Notes: a model not told the origin generated them from the letters alone. A DNA stretch of 64,000 bases from Ascidiaceihabitans donghaensis (GCF_900302465.1 NZ_OMOR01000001.1:2418001-2482000); one strand, 5' to 3'. Positions 38,743 to 48,810 are shown, counted from the stretch's first letter. Made by a program: numbers and translations.

Positions 38743-39953
38743 TATATCTCTGACTGATAGACCGCAGATACTTCGGCTTTGATGATACGTGCGATCAATG
38801 CACAATCGTCCAAGGAAAAGGTCAAAGGCACGCGAATATCCACAATACCGTGCAAGATCCGATCTGACTTGGGCATAGGCTGCGGATCGGCATAATGCCA
38901 ACTGTCATAGCGGCTGGTGAAGGCCGCAGGCTCGGGTGCGCCAAACCACTTCAATTCAACGCCCCGTGCGCCGCAACGTGACACCACCTTGCGAATGGCA
39001 TCCGCAGACCAATCCAGCAGCAAAAACTGGAATGAAGATCCTACGATGGTTTCCGCATCAGGACGTTCAATCACCTGCATCCCGGGCGTGTCACGCACAC
39101 CGTTTTCCAGAACATAGTAACGTTCGTTCCAGCGCTGGCATTGGGTATTCAAGTCCGCAAGTTGCGGTCGCAAGATGGCTGCGCGCAGGTTGTCCATGCG
39201 ACCTGAAATGTTGGGGGTCTCGTATTTGATCTTGGCGAAAACCGATGGATCAGGGGCTGCTAAATGCCGTTCAAACAGCATGTACGAACCTGACATCATG
39301 ATCGCACGGGCCGCGACCTGTTCATCGTCGGTGACGAGAAACCCACCTTCGCCGGAATTGACATGTTTGTAAGTCTGGCACGAATAGCAGCCCACGGTGC
39401 CTGACCGCCCCGAAGGCACATCACCCCACGCAGCACCCATCGTGTGGGCGCAGTCTTCCACCACTTTGACGCCAGCCGCATCGCAGATCGCCATCAGACG
39501 TTCCATATCGCAAATGTGGCCGCGCATATGGCTTAGCAAAAGAACTTTGGCTTGGTCGATTTTGGCCTCAAGATCATCGAGATCGATGGTCAGGCTTTCC
39601 GTAACCCCGACAAAGACGGGTTTCGCGCCCACCGATGCAATCGCACCCGGCACAGGCGCTAATGTGAATGCGTTGGACAGCACAGTATCGCCAGGTGCGA
39701 CACCCAAAGCCCGCAACGCTGTTGCCATCGCGTATCCGCCCGAAGCCACAGACAAGCAGTATTTGGCTCCGGTCAGTGCCGCAAACTCCTGTTCCAAAAG
39801 CGCGGTTTCGGACAGCTCATCAGGCACCGTGTTGTATCGGTGCAACCGTCCGTGCCGCAGGATCGACAATGCGGCTTCAATGCCCGCTTCCGGAATAGGC
39901 TCTTGTTGGGTGAAGCTGCCGGTGAAATGTTCGGTGTCGCTATGCTGTGTCAT
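38742..39953 (-). CDS. DegT/DnrJ/EryC1/StrS-type aminotransferase
   Basis: 403 aa from the ATG at 39953 (MTQHSDTEHF); the preceding 12 codons are not needed by the fold. PLP-dependent sugar aminotransferase class: internal-aldimine Lys196 in YKHVNSGEGGF, Asp167 in VVEDCAHTMGA. These proteins make amino sugars for O-antigen, capsule or antibiotics, or act as dehydratases; which one cannot be said. It is 75 bp downstream of the HAD phosphatase and lies near glmU/glmS, but other nucleotide-sugar enzymes are absent here. Confidence 0.85.
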   Translation of the reverse strand: MTQHSDTEHFTGSFTQQEPIPEAGIEAALSILRHGRLHRYNTVPDELSETALLEQEFAALTGAKYCLSVASGGYAMATALRALGVAPGDTVLSNAFTLAPVPGAIASVGAKPVFVGVTESLTIDLDDLEAKIDQAKVLLLSHMRGHICDMERLMAICDAAGVKVVEDCAHTMGAAWGDVPSGRSGTVGCYSCQTYKHVNSGEGGFLVTDDEQVAARAIMMSGSYMLFERHLAAPDPSVFAKIKYETPNISGRMDNLRAAILRPQLADLNTQCQRWNERYYVLENGVRDTPGMQVIERPDAETIVGSSFQFLLLDWSADAIRKVVSRCGARGVELKWFGAPEPAAFTSRYDSWHYADPQPMPKSDRILHGIVDIRVPLTFSLDDCALIARIIKAEVSAVYQSEI

Positions 39954-40028
39954 GGTGTCCGTTCTGAAAAGGCGCAAGGGCAAGGTCAAGGTGTCGGCGT
40001 CATATTCCGCAAAGCGGAAATGGCACGT

Positions 40029-40694
40029 TCAGCCCAGCAAATTGTCGATCAAGTCGGGCAAATCGGCATAATCATGCAGCAAAGCTTCGGGGGTCAGGGC
40101 TGCCATATCGCCGCCTGCGGGGCCAAAAGTAACCAAAACTGAAGGCACGTTGGCATTTTTGGCCGTGTTGCGATCCGTGTCGCTGTCACCGATCAGACAG
40201 GTTTTGGCAGGATCACCCCCGGCGCGGCGCGCCGCCTCGAACAGGTGCTCGGGGTCGGGTTTGCGGACTGGCAGCGTGTCTGCCCCCACCATGGATGCGA
40301 AGGCGTCACGCACCCCCAACCGCTTCAACAACTCTTCGGCCAAACCTTCTGGCTTGTTGGTTGCGATACCCACGCCGTAACCTCGGGTTTTCAGCGTTTC
40401 AACTGCGTCCATTGCGCGTGGGTACATAACGGTGCGGCTATCGATGTCCTTGGCGTAAGCCTCTAACAAGACAGGGTAATACCGATCAAGCGTGTCCATA
40501 TCATGATCCCGGTTCAGCCGCGATAGCCCCAGACGCAACATCGCACGGCCTCCGCGCAAAGCTGTGCCTGCATCAGAGACCGGATCCAGCATATCGCCTG
40601 CGCCCATATCGCGAAAACAAACGTTTGCAGCTTCGATCAGATCACCGGATGTGTCTGCCAATGTGCCGTCCAAATCAAAAATTACCGTCTTCAT
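40029..40694 (-). CDS. HAD-family phosphatase, phosphoglycolate phosphatase-like
   Basis: 221 aa from the ATG at 40694 (MKTVIFDLDG), with nucleophile Asp7 and Asp9, cap domain 15-80, motif II IATNKPEG, Lys/Asp in RKPDPEH and motif IV CLIGDSDTDRN. It is close to Gph, but HAD phosphatases are hard to assign and a sugar phosphate is also possible, given the DegT gene downstream. The open frame goes 27 codons further up into the divergent intergenic region; that part has no likeness. Confidence 0.8.
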   Translation of the reverse strand: MKTVIFDLDGTLADTSGDLIEAANVCFRDMGAGDMLDPVSDAGTALRGGRAMLRLGLSRLNRDHDMDTLDRYYPVLLEAYAKDIDSRTVMYPRAMDAVETLKTRGYGVGIATNKPEGLAEELLKRLGVRDAFASMVGADTLPVRKPDPEHLFEAARRAGGDPAKTCLIGDSDTDRNTAKNANVPSVLVTFGPAGGDMAALTPEALLHDYADLPDLIDNLLG

Positions 40695-40834
40695 TCCGCT
40701 TATCCTTTGGTCTGGTGTCGGCATGTTGCCGCTTGCCGATGTTGCAACCCGCAATCTTGTTTGATGCCACTGCATCTTGTGCCTTCGGGGGAAACGGATA
40801 AAACGGAGACGAGCAGAACAAAAGAGAAAACGCT
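40695..40834. promoter_or_regulatory. Divergent region between the HAD phosphatase and glmU
   Basis: 140 bp without a gene. A weak promoter candidate for glmU is TTGTGC near 40769 with TAAAAC 16 bp on. The sequence has no strong palindrome. Confidence 0.35.
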
Positions 40835-42181
40835 ATGGCCGTTGCCCTGATTATCCTTGCCGCTGGCAAAGGCACGCGAATGAATTCCGAAAATCCCAAG
40901 GTCTTGCACCCCATCGCGGGGGCGCCGATGCTGGTGCATGCGATGAACGCAGGTGCGACGCTGGATCCCGAACACACCGTCATTGTGGCCGGTCACGGGG
41001 CAGACGCGGTCACAAAAGCAGCAACAGCCCATGATGACACGGCCAAAGTTGTTCTTCAGACGGAACAACTCGGTACGGGTCACGCGGTGTTGCAGGCCAA
41101 AGACAGCCTGACCGGTTTTGAAGGCAAAGCGATCATCCTATACGGTGACACGCCTTTTGTGCAGCCCGAAACATTACAGGCGATGCTGGACGCCGAGGCC
41201 GACGTCGTCGTGCTGGGATTTGAGCCTGCGGATGCGGGCCGTTACGGGCGGTTGGTCATGGATGGCACGTCACTGGAACGGATTGTCGAATTCAAAGATG
41301 CCTCCCCGATCGAGCGCAGCCTAAAGCTGTGCAACAGCGGCGTCATTTGTGCACCGGCGCCGCTTTTGTTCGACCTTTTGGATCAGACAGGCAACGACAA
41401 TGCGTCGGGCGAATACTATCTGACGGACGTTATCGGTTTGGCGCGGCGCAGCGGTCATTCCGCCACCGTGGTGACCTGTGATGAAGCCGAAACACTGGGC
41501 GTCAACTCGCGTGCTGAACTGGCTGCAGCTGACGCGCTGTTTCAAACCCGCAAACGGGCAGAATTGATGGAAGATGGCGTGACTTTGGTCGCCCCTGAAA
41601 CAGTCTACTTTGCGTTGGACACGATCATCGGGCGCGACACGCTGATTGAACCCAATGTTGTCTTCGGGCCCGGTGTGACCGTCGAAAGTGGCGCCACCAT
41701 CCGCGCGTTTTCGCATCTGGAAGGCTGCCATGTGGCGCGCGGCGGCATCATCGGGCCATACGCCCGTTTGCGCCCCGGCACGGAATTGGCCGAGGACGTG
41801 CGCATCGGCAACTTTGTAGAAATCAAAAACGCGCAGATCGCCGAAGGGGCCAAAGTCAACCACCTCAGCTACATCGGCGATGCAGGCGTCGGGGCCAAAA
41901 GCAACATCGGCGCGGGCACGATCACCTGCAACTATGACGGCGTTATGAAGCATTACACCGACATCGGTTCAGGCGTCTTCATTGGATCGAACACTATGCT
42001 GGTGGCGCCCGTATCCATCGGGGATGGAGCAATGACAGGCAGCGGTTCTGTCATCACTTCTGACGTTGAACCAAACGCACTGGCGCTGTCACGCGCACCG
42101 CAAGTGGAAAAACCGGGCATGGCCAGCAAATTGTTCGATATGTTAAAGGCCAAAAAGGCCAGACAAAGCAGAGGCAGCTAA
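40835..42181 (+). CDS. glmU: Bifunctional UDP-N-acetylglucosamine pyrophosphorylase / glucosamine-1-phosphate acetyltransferase
   Basis: Makes UDP-GlcNAc from glucosamine-1-P for peptidoglycan and lipid A. 448 aa: uridylyltransferase domain about 1-230 with LAAGKGTRMNS at 8-18 and the Lys in PKVL, then a left-handed beta-helix of hexapeptide repeats from about 250 to 430 (GPGVTVESGATI, GANSNIGAGTI-type). It precedes glmS by 2 bp so the two consecutive steps are co-expressed. The usual C-terminal end is present. Confidence 0.95.
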   Translation: MAVALIILAAGKGTRMNSENPKVLHPIAGAPMLVHAMNAGATLDPEHTVIVAGHGADAVTKAATAHDDTAKVVLQTEQLGTGHAVLQAKDSLTGFEGKAIILYGDTPFVQPETLQAMLDAEADVVVLGFEPADAGRYGRLVMDGTSLERIVEFKDASPIERSLKLCNSGVICAPAPLLFDLLDQTGNDNASGEYYLTDVIGLARRSGHSATVVTCDEAETLGVNSRAELAAADALFQTRKRAELMEDGVTLVAPETVYFALDTIIGRDTLIEPNVVFGPGVTVESGATIRAFSHLEGCHVARGGIIGPYARLRPGTELAEDVRIGNFVEIKNAQIAEGAKVNHLSYIGDAGVGAKSNIGAGTITCNYDGVMKHYTDIGSGVFIGSNTMLVAPVSIGDGAMTGSGSVITSDVEPNALALSRAPQVEKPGMASKLFDMLKAKKARQSRGS

Positions 42182-42183
42182 AA

Positions 42184-44004
42184 ATGTGTGGAATTGTTGG
42201 GGTCTTGGGCAACCATGAAGCAGCGCCCATCCTTGTCGAAGCGCTGAAACGCCTTGAATATCGCGGCTACGACAGCGCGGGCATCGCCACTGTCAACAAC
42301 GGTGCGTTGGACCGACGGCGGGCCGTGGGAAAACTGGTAAATCTAAGCGACAAACTGGTGCATGAACCGCTTGCCGGCAAATCAGGCATCGGCCACACAC
42401 GGTGGGCCACGCACGGTGCCCCCAACGAAATGAACGCCCACCCCCACCAATCGGGAAACGTGGCCGTGGTGCACAACGGCATTATCGAAAACTTTCGCGA
42501 GTTGCGCGAAATGTTGGCGTCCAACGGCATCACGCCGCAAACCGAAACCGACACCGAAACCGTCGCTTTGCTGGCCCAGTACCACATGGCGCAGGGCGCG
42601 TCGCCTGTAGAGGCTGTGAACAAGACCATCGACGCGTTGGAAGGCGCATTTGCTTTGGCGTTTTTGTTCGATGGTGAAGAGGATTTGATGATCGCGGCAC
42701 GCAAAGGGTCACCTTTGGCCATCGGCCACGGTCAAGGCGAGATGTTCGTGGGCTCTGACGCGATTGCTTTGGCACCGATGACTGACCGCATCACCTACCT
42801 GGAAGAAGGCGACCGTGCCGTTCTGACCCGTACATCTTTGGAAATCCGCGACGGAAATGGCACTTTGGCCAACCGCCCCATCAAGACCATCCAAATTGAC
42901 GCCGCGCGCGTGGACAAAGCCGGTCACAAGCATTTTATGGCCAAAGAGATCGCGGAACAGCCCACTGTTCTGGGTCATACGCTGGCCAATTATCTGGGCA
43001 GCGACGGTCAAATCACCCTGCCCGACCCTGGCATAGACTTCACAAAGATCGACCGCTTGACCATGGTCGCATGTGGTACAGCTTATCTGGCGTGTTTGAC
43101 TGCGAAGTACTGGTTCGAACAAATCGCGCGTATTCCTGTCGAAGTCGATGTGGCATCGGAATTCCGCTACCGCGAGCCACCCATCCCTTCCCGTACGGCC
43201 GCGATCTTTGTCAGCCAATCTGGCGAAACCGCCGACACTTTGGCCGCCCTGCGGTACTGCGAAGGCAAAGCCGACAAAATCGTGTCTGTGATCAACGTGC
43301 CCGAAAGCTCTATTGCGCGGGAAAGCGATTTGGCGTTGCCCATCCACGCAGGCATAGAGGTCGGCGTGGCATCCACCAAAGCGTTCACATGCCAGTTGAC
43401 AGTCTTGTTGATGATGGTGCTGAAAGCGGCGCATGTGCGCGGTGAAATCTCCGACGATCAGTTGGCAGATCACATCTCAAGTTTGCGCGGTGTGCCTGCA
43501 TTGATCAACACGGCACTGGAACAAAACAAAGCCATCCGCACGGCCGCCCGCAAATTGTCCGAAGCCCGCGATGTGCTTTTTCTGGGGCGCGGCCAAATGT
43601 ACCCGCTCGCGCATGAGGGGGCGTTAAAACTAAAAGAAATCAGCTATATACATGCCGAAGCTTATGCATCAGGTGAACTGAAACACGGCCCCATCGCCCT
43701 GATCGACAAACATGTGCCCGTTGTCGTTTTGGCACCGAAAGACAGTCTATTCGACAAGACCGTGTCCAACATGCAAGAGGTCATGGCACGCAAAGGCAAG
43801 GTCGTTCTGGTCTCTGACGCAAAGGGTTTGGCGGAAGCAAGCGAGGGGGTCTGGGCCTCTATCGAAATGCCTGAATCACCGGATATCGTGGCCCCTATTT
43901 TATACGCGATCCCGGCACAGCTGCTGGCTTATCATACAGCAGTAGCGAAAGGCACAGACGTGGATCAGCCCCGAAATCTGGCCAAGTCTGTCACAGTGGA
44001 ATAG
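42184..44004 (+). CDS. glmS: Glutamine-fructose-6-phosphate aminotransferase (isomerizing)
   Basis: Forms glucosamine-6-P from fructose-6-P and glutamine, first step to UDP-GlcNAc. 606 aa: glutaminase domain 1-235 with nucleophile Cys2 (MCGIVGVLG) and two SIS domains (about 280-410 and 450-590), ending KSVTVE like the family. No glmS ribozyme is expected in this lineage and none is seen in the 2-bp gap. The last lysine-containing loop HGPIALID is intact. Confidence 0.96.
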   Translation: MCGIVGVLGNHEAAPILVEALKRLEYRGYDSAGIATVNNGALDRRRAVGKLVNLSDKLVHEPLAGKSGIGHTRWATHGAPNEMNAHPHQSGNVAVVHNGIIENFRELREMLASNGITPQTETDTETVALLAQYHMAQGASPVEAVNKTIDALEGAFALAFLFDGEEDLMIAARKGSPLAIGHGQGEMFVGSDAIALAPMTDRITYLEEGDRAVLTRTSLEIRDGNGTLANRPIKTIQIDAARVDKAGHKHFMAKEIAEQPTVLGHTLANYLGSDGQITLPDPGIDFTKIDRLTMVACGTAYLACLTAKYWFEQIARIPVEVDVASEFRYREPPIPSRTAAIFVSQSGETADTLAALRYCEGKADKIVSVINVPESSIARESDLALPIHAGIEVGVASTKAFTCQLTVLLMMVLKAAHVRGEISDDQLADHISSLRGVPALINTALEQNKAIRTAARKLSEARDVLFLGRGQMYPLAHEGALKLKEISYIHAEAYASGELKHGPIALIDKHVPVVVLAPKDSLFDKTVSNMQEVMARKGKVVLVSDAKGLAEASEGVWASIEMPESPDIVAPILYAIPAQLLAYHTAVAKGTDVDQPRNLAKSVTVE

Positions 44005-44014
44005 TTGGAAAACA

Positions 44015-44581
44015 ATGGGCAAGCAATTCGATCACATCGCAGACAACCACCGCGCCTTCATAGAAGCGCAACACATGTTTTTCAGCGGCTCTGCGGCCCC
44101 TGATGGTAAGGTCAACATTTCGCCGAAGGGCATGGACAGCCTGCGCATCCTTGGCCCCAATCGCATCGTGTGGCGTAATTTGACCGGTTCTGGAAATGAA
44201 ACGGCAGGCCATTTGGCGCTACATCCACGCATGACCTTGATGTGGTGCGGATTTGAAGCGCGACCCATGATCATGCGCGCCTATGGCACTGCCAAAACCC
44301 TGCACCCACGGGACGCAGAATTTGACGCTTTGAATGCATTGTTTCCCGAAACCTTCGCGGCCCGCCAAATATATGACGTGCAGGTGGATATGCTGCAAAC
44401 CAGCTGCGGCTATGCCGTGCCATTCTTTGAGCACCAAGGCCCGCGCGACGTATTGACCAAATGGGCAGAGGACAAAGGGGCCGACGGCATCCAGACCTAT
44501 TGGGAAGATCGCAACCAGCATACGCTGGATGGCTTGCCCACCCATATTTTAGCCCCCAATTCCCCGGACGCACCCACATGA
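44015..44581 (+). CDS. Pyridoxamine 5'-phosphate oxidase family protein
   Basis: 188 aa, starting MGKQFDHIADNHRAFIE. FMN split-barrel pattern: FFSGSAAPDGKVNISPKGMDSLRILG and a TLMWCGFEARPMIMRAYG second strand group, typical of PNPOx-like proteins that bind FMN or F420 but whose substrate is unknown. It follows glmS by 10 bp and overlaps the AlkD-like gene by 4 nt. Confidence 0.85.
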   Translation: MGKQFDHIADNHRAFIEAQHMFFSGSAAPDGKVNISPKGMDSLRILGPNRIVWRNLTGSGNETAGHLALHPRMTLMWCGFEARPMIMRAYGTAKTLHPRDAEFDALNALFPETFAARQIYDVQVDMLQTSCGYAVPFFEHQGPRDVLTKWAEDKGADGIQTYWEDRNQHTLDGLPTHILAPNSPDAPT

Positions 44582-45258
44582 CCCTAGACGACGCCCTAGA
44601 GCAACTGAACACCCACCAAGATGCTGAAAAAGCAGAACAATCGGCAAGCTACCACAAAGCACCCCGCGTTTATCTGGGAATTGCAAACCCCATCATCAAT
44701 GATCTGACCAAAGCATGGCGCGCGGACATGACTGTGGAAGAACGCGTTGATCTGGCGGATGCCCTTTGGGAAACAGACATCTATGAGGCCCGTCTTGCCG
44801 CGGCCAAACTCCTGACACAGGCACGCATCAAGGACGACGACGATGTGTGGGGGCTTATCGCGTCCTGGGTGGATGATTTTGACAGTTGGGCGATTGCCGA
44901 TCACGCCTGCATGGCTGGGCAAAAGCGGTTAATCGCAGATCCCTCACGCATTGATCACATCGAAAGCTGGACAACATCGGACCACATGTGGACCCGCCGT
45001 GCGGCTTTGGTGATCACCCTGCCATGGACCAAGCAGAACCATCCCAAGCCGCTGGATCTGGAAATCCGGCAGCGCGTTCTGGGATGGGCCGCAGATTATG
45101 TGTCTGACCGTGAATGGTTTATCCAAAAAGCCATCGCGTGGTGGCTGCGTGATCTGTCCAAACATGATGCAGAGGCCGTGCGCAGCTTTTTGGCGCAACA
45201 CGGCCCCCAAATGAAGCCTTTCGCCGCAAAGGAAGCGGCGAAATACCTGAAATTTTAG
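44578..45258 (+). CDS. AlkD-like DNA alkylation repair protein
   Basis: 226 aa from 44578 (MTLDDALEQL), overlapping the stop of the PNPOx gene (ATGA). All-helical HEAT-like repeats with WVDDFDSWAIADHA at 97-110, where AlkD proteins keep the catalytic Asp, and RRAALVITLPW. These glycosylases remove 3-methyl- and 7-methylguanine without base flipping. Catalytic function is by family; the gene is one of two after glmS. Confidence 0.82.
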   Translation: MTLDDALEQLNTHQDAEKAEQSASYHKAPRVYLGIANPIINDLTKAWRADMTVEERVDLADALWETDIYEARLAAAKLLTQARIKDDDDVWGLIASWVDDFDSWAIADHACMAGQKRLIADPSRIDHIESWTTSDHMWTRRAALVITLPWTKQNHPKPLDLEIRQRVLGWAADYVSDREWFIQKAIAWWLRDLSKHDAEAVRSFLAQHGPQMKPFAAKEAAKYLKF

Positions 45259-45259
45259 G

Positions 45260-45277
45260 CGCCTAAACGTCTAGGCG
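45260..45277. terminator. Weak convergent stem-loop
   Basis: CGCCTA / TAGGCG (6 bp) between the converging AlkD-like and peroxiredoxin-like genes, overlapping the stop of the latter. No clear T-run, so only a weak candidate. Confidence 0.35.
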
Positions 45278-45804
45278 TAGGTGCCACGGATCGGATAGTT
45301 GTTGTCGGGGTTGCGCACAAATTTGATGCCCCCCAGCACTACATTCAGATCCGGGCGCGCAAACGGTGCGTTGGAGATGTCCAAGATTTGGATCTGGCCT
45401 GCGCCATTGATCACAAACAGACCCGGTTCCGGAAACGGGTGATCGGTTTCCGCATCAGACCGCGGCGTTGAAATATACAAACCAAGGTCACGCATCTGTT
45501 CGATGCTCATCCCGTACCCCACTGGAAATGCTGGTGAAATATCAGTCAACTGCGTTTCCACTTGTTCTGCGCTGTCTGCACTGACTGCAACAACATCCAC
45601 GCCTTGTGCATGAAAATCGGCCAACAGGTCATTTATTGTGGTCAGGTAACGTGTGCAGATCGGGCAGTGTTTGCCGCGGTACACCACAACCATCTGCCAG
45701 TCGTGGCCACCGGTTGGCACGCCCACTTGCAAGGTGCCACCGCCGAATTGAGGCACATCAAAATTGGGAAAGGCCGCTCCGGCGGCCAGCTTCATCTCAG
45801 GCAT
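45271..45804 (-). CDS. Peroxiredoxin-like (AhpC/TSA) protein
   Basis: 177 aa from 45804 (MPEMKLAAG; a start 4 codons upstream is also possible). Thioredoxin-fold antioxidant protein with KHCPICTRYL at about 46-55 holding the peroxidatic cysteine as CxxC, and VDVVAVSADS. It would reduce peroxides in the cytoplasm; this group may use a different reductant from classical AhpC. No partner reductase gene is near. Confidence 0.8.
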   Translation of the reverse strand: MPEMKLAAGAAFPNFDVPQFGGGTLQVGVPTGGHDWQMVVVYRGKHCPICTRYLTTINDLLADFHAQGVDVVAVSADSAEQVETQLTDISPAFPVGYGMSIEQMRDLGLYISTPRSDAETDHPFPEPGLFVINGAGQIQILDISNAPFARPDLNVVLGGIKFVRNPDNNYPIRGTYA

Positions 45805-45935
45805 GTTTTTCTCCAAGGCAAATCATGTGTTGTTGTTCGGACAACCTGTAGATTATCGCCGCAAGATCAACCGCCCCGCAAACACGAAGGCGTGACACAG
45901 TAATCGAACGGTTTTGCCATATCGCCAACTTGACC

Positions 45936-46436
45936 CTAGATTGAAACGGCAACCTCAACCAGGTCTGTCAACGACGCACCGAGGGTTTGAAACGCCTGCA
46001 AGGACATGCGGCTTCCCGCTGTTTTTGGGCCTTCGATCGGGATCAGGGTGACTTTGGCCGATGTGCCTTTGTAGTTGACGGTGCCGGATGTTTGGGTTTT
46101 CACCAAAGGGGTTTTCAACCACAAACCGGGCTCTGCCGGGCTGCCCAAGGATGCCACAGTTGTTCCCAAAGCCCCGCTGGCTTGCGCAGGCGGGTTCGCC
46201 ACGTCGGAAGCACCCGCTTCGGCAACTGTACCGTCAACAGCGGCACCGTCTGGCCGGCTTTTGGGGCGTTGTTGTTCACTTGCCCCCCCAGTGCTGATAT
46301 CCGTTCTGATGCCCGTGTCTTGCGTTTCCGCCGTTTGCGCTGCCTCTGCGCGGTTTTTCGGTTTGAAACGATCTGGCACTATCGCGCAGCTCGCCAAGAT
46401 TGCGGCCAGCGCCGCGCATATAAAGATATTCTTCAT
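45936..46436 (-). CDS. Predicted lipoprotein of unknown function
   Basis: 166 aa from 46436 (MKNIFICAALAAILASC). Lipobox LASC gives lipid-Cys17; then a disordered Ala/Thr/Gly/Pro stretch to about 105 and a small C-terminal domain (LWLKTPLVKTQTSG onward). No recognised family. It is divergent from moaA, with 86 bp between. Confidence 0.7.
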   Translation of the reverse strand: MKNIFICAALAAILASCAIVPDRFKPKNRAEAAQTAETQDTGIRTDISTGGASEQQRPKSRPDGAAVDGTVAEAGASDVANPPAQASGALGTTVASLGSPAEPGLWLKTPLVKTQTSGTVNYKGTSAKVTLIPIEGPKTAGSRMSLQAFQTLGASLTDLVEVAVSI

Positions 46437-46522
46437 AACCCCGACCTTAGTGTGCGCCTTGCACCTCATCAATCACCTTTCCCCCCTTGCCGAGCCTATG
46501 GCGCATCTTTACCTATGATCCT

Positions 46523-47530
46523 ATGAACGCTCCTTTGATTGACCCATTCGCCCGCGCCATCACCTATCTGCGTGTCTCCGTCACGGACCGCTGCGATTTC
46601 CGCTGCGTCTATTGCATGTCGGAAAATATGACGTTTCTGCCCAAAAAAGAGCTGTTGACGCTAGAGGAACTGGACCGCATGTGTTCGACGTTCATCGGGC
46701 TTGGGGTTGAAAAGCTGCGGATCACAGGCGGTGAGCCATTGGTGCGCAAAGGCATCATGACCTTCTTTGACAGCATGTCGCGCCACCTTGATGCAGGCAC
46801 TTTGAAGGAACTGACGCTGACCACCAACGGCTCGCAGCTGGAACGCTATGCAGATGACCTTTTTGCAGCGGGCGTGCGTCGTGTGAACATTTCTTTGGAC
46901 ACGCTTGATGATCAAAAATTCGCCGACATCACCCGATGGGGGCGCCTTCCACAAGTTTTGCGTGGCGTCGATGCGGCACTGAAAGCAGGGCTTAAGGTTA
47001 AAATCAATGCTGTGGCCCTGAAAGGTTTCAATGAACCGGAACTGCCACACATTACACAGTGGTGCGCCGAAATGGGCCTTGATCTGACGTGGATCGAAGT
47101 CATGCCTATGGGCGACATCGGCAACGAAGACCGTTTGGGGCAATATTGGTCTTTGAAAGATGTGCGTTCCGAATATGCAAAGCACTATACAGTAACCGAT
47201 TTGGCCGAACGCACAGGTGGACCCGCGCGGTATGTCCGTCTGGAGGAAACAGGGCAAAAGATCGGGTTTATTACGCCGTTGTCGCATAATTTCTGCGAAA
47301 GCTGTAACCGCGTGCGCATCACCTGTACTGGGGAAATTTACCTGTGCCTTGGTCAAGAGGACATGGCCGATTTGCGCGCGCCCCTTCGCGCCCACCCGGG
47401 TGACGATGGCCCCCTTGAGGACGCCATTCGCGCGTCAATCGCTATGAAGCCGAAAGGGCATGATTTTGACTATTCCCGCCAAACGCTGGACGGGCAAATG
47501 CCGCGCCACATGAGCCACACAGGCGGGTAA
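46523..47530 (+). CDS. moaA: GTP 3',8-cyclase, molybdenum cofactor biosynthesis protein A
   Basis: Radical-SAM enzyme that turns GTP into the precursor of cyclic pyranopterin monophosphate. 335 aa from 46523 ([10 protein letters not shown]). SAM cluster Cys24, 28, 31 (CDFRCVYC); second cluster in [11 protein letters not shown] and LCLG; C-terminus SHTGG with the functional Gly-Gly. An upstream in-frame ATG at 46487 would add 12 unlike residues. Its stop overlaps the waaA start (TAATG). Confidence 0.94.
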   Translation: MNAPLIDPFARAITYLRVSVTDRCDFRCVYCMSENMTFLPKKELLTLEELDRMCSTFIGLGVEKLRITGGEPLVRKGIMTFFDSMSRHLDAGTLKELTLTTNGSQLERYADDLFAAGVRRVNISLDTLDDQKFADITRWGRLPQVLRGVDAALKAGLKVKINAVALKGFNEPELPHITQWCAEMGLDLTWIEVMPMGDIGNEDRLGQYWSLKDVRSEYAKHYTVTDLAERTGGPARYVRLEETGQKIGFITPLSHNFCESCNRVRITCTGEIYLCLGQEDMADLRAPLRAHPGDDGPLEDAIRASIAMKPKGHDFDYSRQTLDGQMPRHMSHTGG

Positions 47531-48810
47531 TGAAGCCCACAGGCCTTTACCGCGCCTATGCGGCGGCCACAGCGCTGGTCTTGCCCTTTGCTGCACGCGC
47601 AAGGGTCAAAAAACTGCGCCGTGCAGGCATTTCTGCCCATCGTGCCCATGAGGTTCTGGGCCACGCGACAGAACGACGTCCAGGCGGCACGCTGATCTGG
47701 TTTCATGCCGCGTCTGTTGGCGAAAGCCTGTCGGTATTGTCGCTGATCGCAGCTATGGGCCGTGCTTTGCCCCTAGCACGATTCTTAATCACATCCGGCA
47801 CCCCCACCTCTGCCAGCCTGATTGCCAAACGTATGCCACCGCGATGCCAGCACCAGTTTGTGCCACTTGATGGCGCCGGTCCGTTGAAGCGTTTTTTAAG
47901 GGCGTGGCGGCCCGATGCGTTTGTGTTGGTGGAAAGTGAATTTTGGCCGAATATGCTTGTGCACATCCGCAAAGCTGGTGTGCCGATGGCGCTGGTCAAT
48001 GCGCGGTTGTCGGAACGATCCTTGAAACGCTGGGCCAAACGGCCAAAAACCGCGCGCTTCCTGTTGGAAGGGTTTTCGCTGGTGTTTGCACAAACCAATG
48101 CGCTGGCCGATCAACTGATCGCACTTGGCACACAGCCAGATAAAACACGCAAAGGCGTTGACTTGAAATCGCTGTCCGCGCCTTTGCCAGTGCATGGCAA
48201 ATCCTTGTTGGATGTGCAGCACGCTTTGGGACCACGCCCCGTTTGGGCGGCCTGTTCGACCCATCCGGGCGAAGAACAAGAGGTGCTGACAGCCCATATT
48301 TCACTGCTCGAAACCCAACCGGACCTCTGCTTGATCCTTGCCCCCCGTCATCCTGAACGTGGACTAGAAGTCGCCAAGCTGGTCACAGATTTGGGTCTAA
48401 GCCTGTCGCGGCGCAGCACTGGCGACATACCCCAAGCGCAAGTCTATCTGGCCGACACCCTAGGCGAACTGGGGCTGTGGTACACATTGGCGCCTTTTGT
48501 GTTTTTGGGCGGTTCTCTCAAACCGATTGGCGGGCACAACCCTTATGAACCCGCCCATATGGGCTCTGCGGTGTTGTCCGGGGTACACGTGAATAACTTT
48601 GCCGACACCTATGCAAAGCTTGAGGCTGCAGGCGGTGCCCGCTTGGTCAGCAGCGGTGCGAACCTCGCCCAACTGGCGCAAGACTGGTTTGAGCACCCTG
48701 TCGCATTGACCCAAGCAAGGCAGGCCGCGCGTGACTTTGCAGGCGGTCAGGCAGACACCCTGGACAGCATCGCAAATGCACTGATCGACGGGTTGGACCT
48801 GAACGTATGA
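47530..48810 (+). CDS. waaA: 3-deoxy-D-manno-octulosonic acid transferase
   Basis: Adds Kdo to lipid A precursor at the inner membrane. 426 aa, GT30 family: short N-terminal hydrophobic stretch (AYAAATALVLPF), catalytic Glu65 in IWFHAASVGESLS, and a GT-B C-domain with HPGEEQEVL and GHNPYEPAHM. Coupled to moaA by TAATG and to the next glycosyltransferase by ATGA. That moaA precedes it is unusual functionally and may only reflect compact order. Confidence 0.92.
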   Translation: MKPTGLYRAYAAATALVLPFAARARVKKLRRAGISAHRAHEVLGHATERRPGGTLIWFHAASVGESLSVLSLIAAMGRALPLARFLITSGTPTSASLIAKRMPPRCQHQFVPLDGAGPLKRFLRAWRPDAFVLVESEFWPNMLVHIRKAGVPMALVNARLSERSLKRWAKRPKTARFLLEGFSLVFAQTNALADQLIALGTQPDKTRKGVDLKSLSAPLPVHGKSLLDVQHALGPRPVWAACSTHPGEEQEVLTAHISLLETQPDLCLILAPRHPERGLEVAKLVTDLGLSLSRRSTGDIPQAQVYLADTLGELGLWYTLAPFVFLGGSLKPIGGHNPYEPAHMGSAVLSGVHVNNFADTYAKLEAAGGARLVSSGANLAQLAQDWFEHPVALTQARQAARDFAGGQADTLDSIANALIDGLDLNV

